From assembly GCA_043513815.1 (NCBI GenBank), contig CP121313.1, positions 1,178,001 to 1,242,000 of the forward strand: a stretch of DNA of 64,000 bases, in the 5' to 3' direction. Numbering within the stretch: position 1 is the first letter of the stretch; every line of letters starts with the position of its first letter. Below the pieces are notes generated by a model that worked only from the letters and a program-made list of their open reading frames with translations, was not told the origin of the DNA and searched no databases. Shown here piece by piece: positions 62,939 to 64,000 of the stretch. The DNA comes from JANQIO01 sp043513815. Lineage in GTDB: Bacteria; Pseudomonadota; Gammaproteobacteria; Pseudomonadales; Halieaceae. The position numbers and the translations under genes were made by a program.

Positions 62939-64000
62939 CGTGCCCATCACGGTGCTGGCGCAGCTTGGCTGGCGCAACCTGTGGCGACACCGCCGTCGCA
63001 ACGCGATGCTGCTGGGGGCCATCGTACTTGCCGTGGCCTTTGTGCTGCTGGCCAACAGCCTGTTGCGCGGCTGGCAGGCGCAGATGCTGGGTACGGTAGT
63101 GGCCAACCTGACAGGGCATGTGAAGGTGCTGGCGCCCGGCTATCTGGATGATCCCTCCATCGAGCGCGGCTTTCGACTGCCCGCTGGTTACCGGCCTGCA
63201 GTTCCGGGCCTTGAGGCCTGGGCAAGTCGGGTGCGGGTGCCAGGGGTGATCCTGTCCGAACGCGATACCCGCGGCGTGCAACTGGTTGGCGTGGACCCGG
63301 CACAGGAACTTGAGATCTCCTTTCTCGCCGACGCGGCGGTGGAAGGCGATTACCTGTCATCGCCGGCGGATCGCCGCGTGCTGATTGGCGCAGCACTGGC
63401 CGAGCAGCTTGAAACCCGGGTAGGGCGACGCATCGTCTTGATGACCCAGGGTAGCGACGGTCGCAATCGCGAGGCGGGTTACCGGATCGCCGGAGTTTAT
63501 CGCGCCAGCAGCGCGAGTCTGGAGAAAGTCTTCGTGTTCACCGGCCGTGAAGTACTGCAATCGCTGCTCGATTCCGACGCGGTGACTGAACTGTCGATAC
63601 GGCTGGCAGAGAACGACCAGCGTAGCGCCGCCAGGGAGATTCTCCAGCGCCGGTTCGCCGGCCAGCAGGCGAGCACCTGGGATGAGCTGGAACCGATGGC
63701 GGCCAGCATGTTTCGCTTTGTCGACACCGCCATGCTGATCTGGTTTTCCATCATGATGGCGGCGCTGGCCTTTGGCCTGGTCAATACCCTGGTCACTGCG
63801 GTCATGGAGCGTAACCGCGAACTGGGTATGCTTCGCGCCATTGGTATGCAGCCGGGAGTGCTGCTGCTGCAGGTGGTGATGGAGTCGCTGATGATTGTGT
63901 CGCTGGGAGTGACGCTGGGCATTGGGGTGGGCATGCTGGCGGTGCGCGCCCTGGCGGGCGGCATCGACCTGAGCCAGTGGACGGCGGGCATTGAAAGCTA
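62928..64000 (+). CDS. Second LolC/MacB-like permease, cut by the window edge
   Basis: Reading from the GTG at 62928, which has GGAGG six bases upstream and overlaps the first permease by 11 bases, the frame stays open to 64000. It carries LGWRNLWRHRRRNAMLLGAI, a first helix (IVLAVAFVLLANSLL), a periplasmic domain, and at about 63790-63850 the helix-loop NTLVTAVMERNRELGMLRAIG, again the coupling motif. It is paralogous to the upstream permease in layout. The end and the ATPase partner are outside the window. Confidence 0.85.
   Translation, partial: MRTSVPITVLAQLGWRNLWRHRRRNAMLLGAIVLAVAFVLLANSLLRGWQAQMLGTVVANLTGHVKVLAPGYLDDPSIERGFRLPAGYRPAVPGLEAWASRVRVPGVILSERDTRGVQLVGVDPAQELEISFLADAAVEGDYLSSPADRRVLIGAALAEQLETRVGRRIVLMTQGSDGRNREAGYRIAGVYRASSASLEKVFVFTGREVLQSLLDSDAVTELSIRLAENDQRSAAREILQRRFAGQQASTWDELEPMAASMFRFVDTAMLIWFSIMMAALAFGLVNTLVTAVMERNRELGMLRAIGMQPGVLLLQVVMESLMIVSLGVTLGIGVGMLAVRALAGGIDLSQWTAGIES

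Noticed and set aside
1..64000. tRNA, rRNA, riboswitch, prophage or IS element
   Set aside because: No cloverleaf-type sequence, no rRNA segment, no integrase or transposase reading frame and no attachment-site duplication was found by eye.

Overview
The window is 64 kb of GC-rich, densely coded, single-replicon-like DNA with short intergenic gaps and many 1-4 base start/stop overlaps. The gene content (GspA/GspB type II secretion ATPase pair, AlkB alkane hydroxylase with rubredoxin, TonB-dependent receptor, crotonase/SDR/TauD-type catabolic enzymes, DUF3080/DUF3429/DUF3833 proteins, EgtB/EgtD) points to an aerobic, probably marine gammaproteobacterium; a member of the Halieaceae/OM60 or a neighbouring cellvibrionalean lineage is my inference, not something the sequence proves. 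No rRNA, tRNA, CRISPR array, prophage or insertion sequence was recognised. Layout, 1-16.5 kb: gspA-gspB; a small secreted two-cysteine protein; a divergent AraC-type regulator and the alkB-rubredoxin pair, followed by a 54-bp perfect palindrome with further repeat fragments; a nitroreductase; a TonB receptor and an SDR on the minus strand; then small housekeeping and catabolic genes (pterin dehydratase, DUF2007-like protein, inorganic pyrophosphatase, zinc alcohol dehydrogenase, ABM protein, NAD(P)-binding reductase, DUF3080 lipoprotein). 16.5-29.7 kb: membrane protein plus exported gluzincin-like peptidase; a TetR-centred block with a minus-strand operon (TetR, alanine-racemase-fold PLP enzyme, penicillin-acylase-type amidase) and a plus-strand unit (sphingosine-phosphate-lyase-like enzyme carrying a frameshift, MFS transporter, Kef-type antiporter), with a perfect inverted repeat between them that is the likely operator; then crotonase, double cupin and a signal-peptide-bearing methyltransferase. 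29.7-39.6 kb: two tandem paralogous membrane TolB-N/TPR proteins; an unusual sigma-70 factor divergent from a MerR-type regulator that overlaps an unlisted 47-residue four-cysteine protein; a HAD phosphatase-acyltransferase fusion with a 14-bp tandem array at its stop codon. 39.8-44.4 kb: a compact operon for glucosylglycerate metabolism (glycerate kinase, HAD phosphatase, GpgS-type synthase, GH13_18 phosphorylase), which on paper makes both the synthesis and the phosphorolysis arms of a compatible-solute cycle. 44.5-47.3 kb: LpxH-like phosphoesterase and an OlsF-like two-domain acyltransferase. 47.4-51.8 kb: an ABC ATPase, a substrate-binding-protein/permease fusion, EgtB and EgtD, all with overlapping ends: an ergothioneine biosynthesis operon with its own dedicated transporter. 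52.1-59.6 kb: a second member of the small two-cysteine secreted family, M19 dipeptidase, ABM/VOC/TauD trio, lipoyl synthase with a frameshifted N terminus, GST and amidohydrolase, periplasmic GlpQ with a 24-bp tandem array at its stop codon. 59.8-64 kb: two unknown proteins, a LolA-like exported protein and two LolC/MacB-like permeases, the last cut by the window edge. The most unusual points are the EgtUV-like transporter joined to egtBD with the reverse domain order, the complete glucosylglycerate cycle operon, the paralogous small secreted family, the TetR regulon built from amide-hydrolysing and PLP lyase-type enzymes, the four-cysteine small protein, and two genes (the lyase and lipA) each broken by one extra base.
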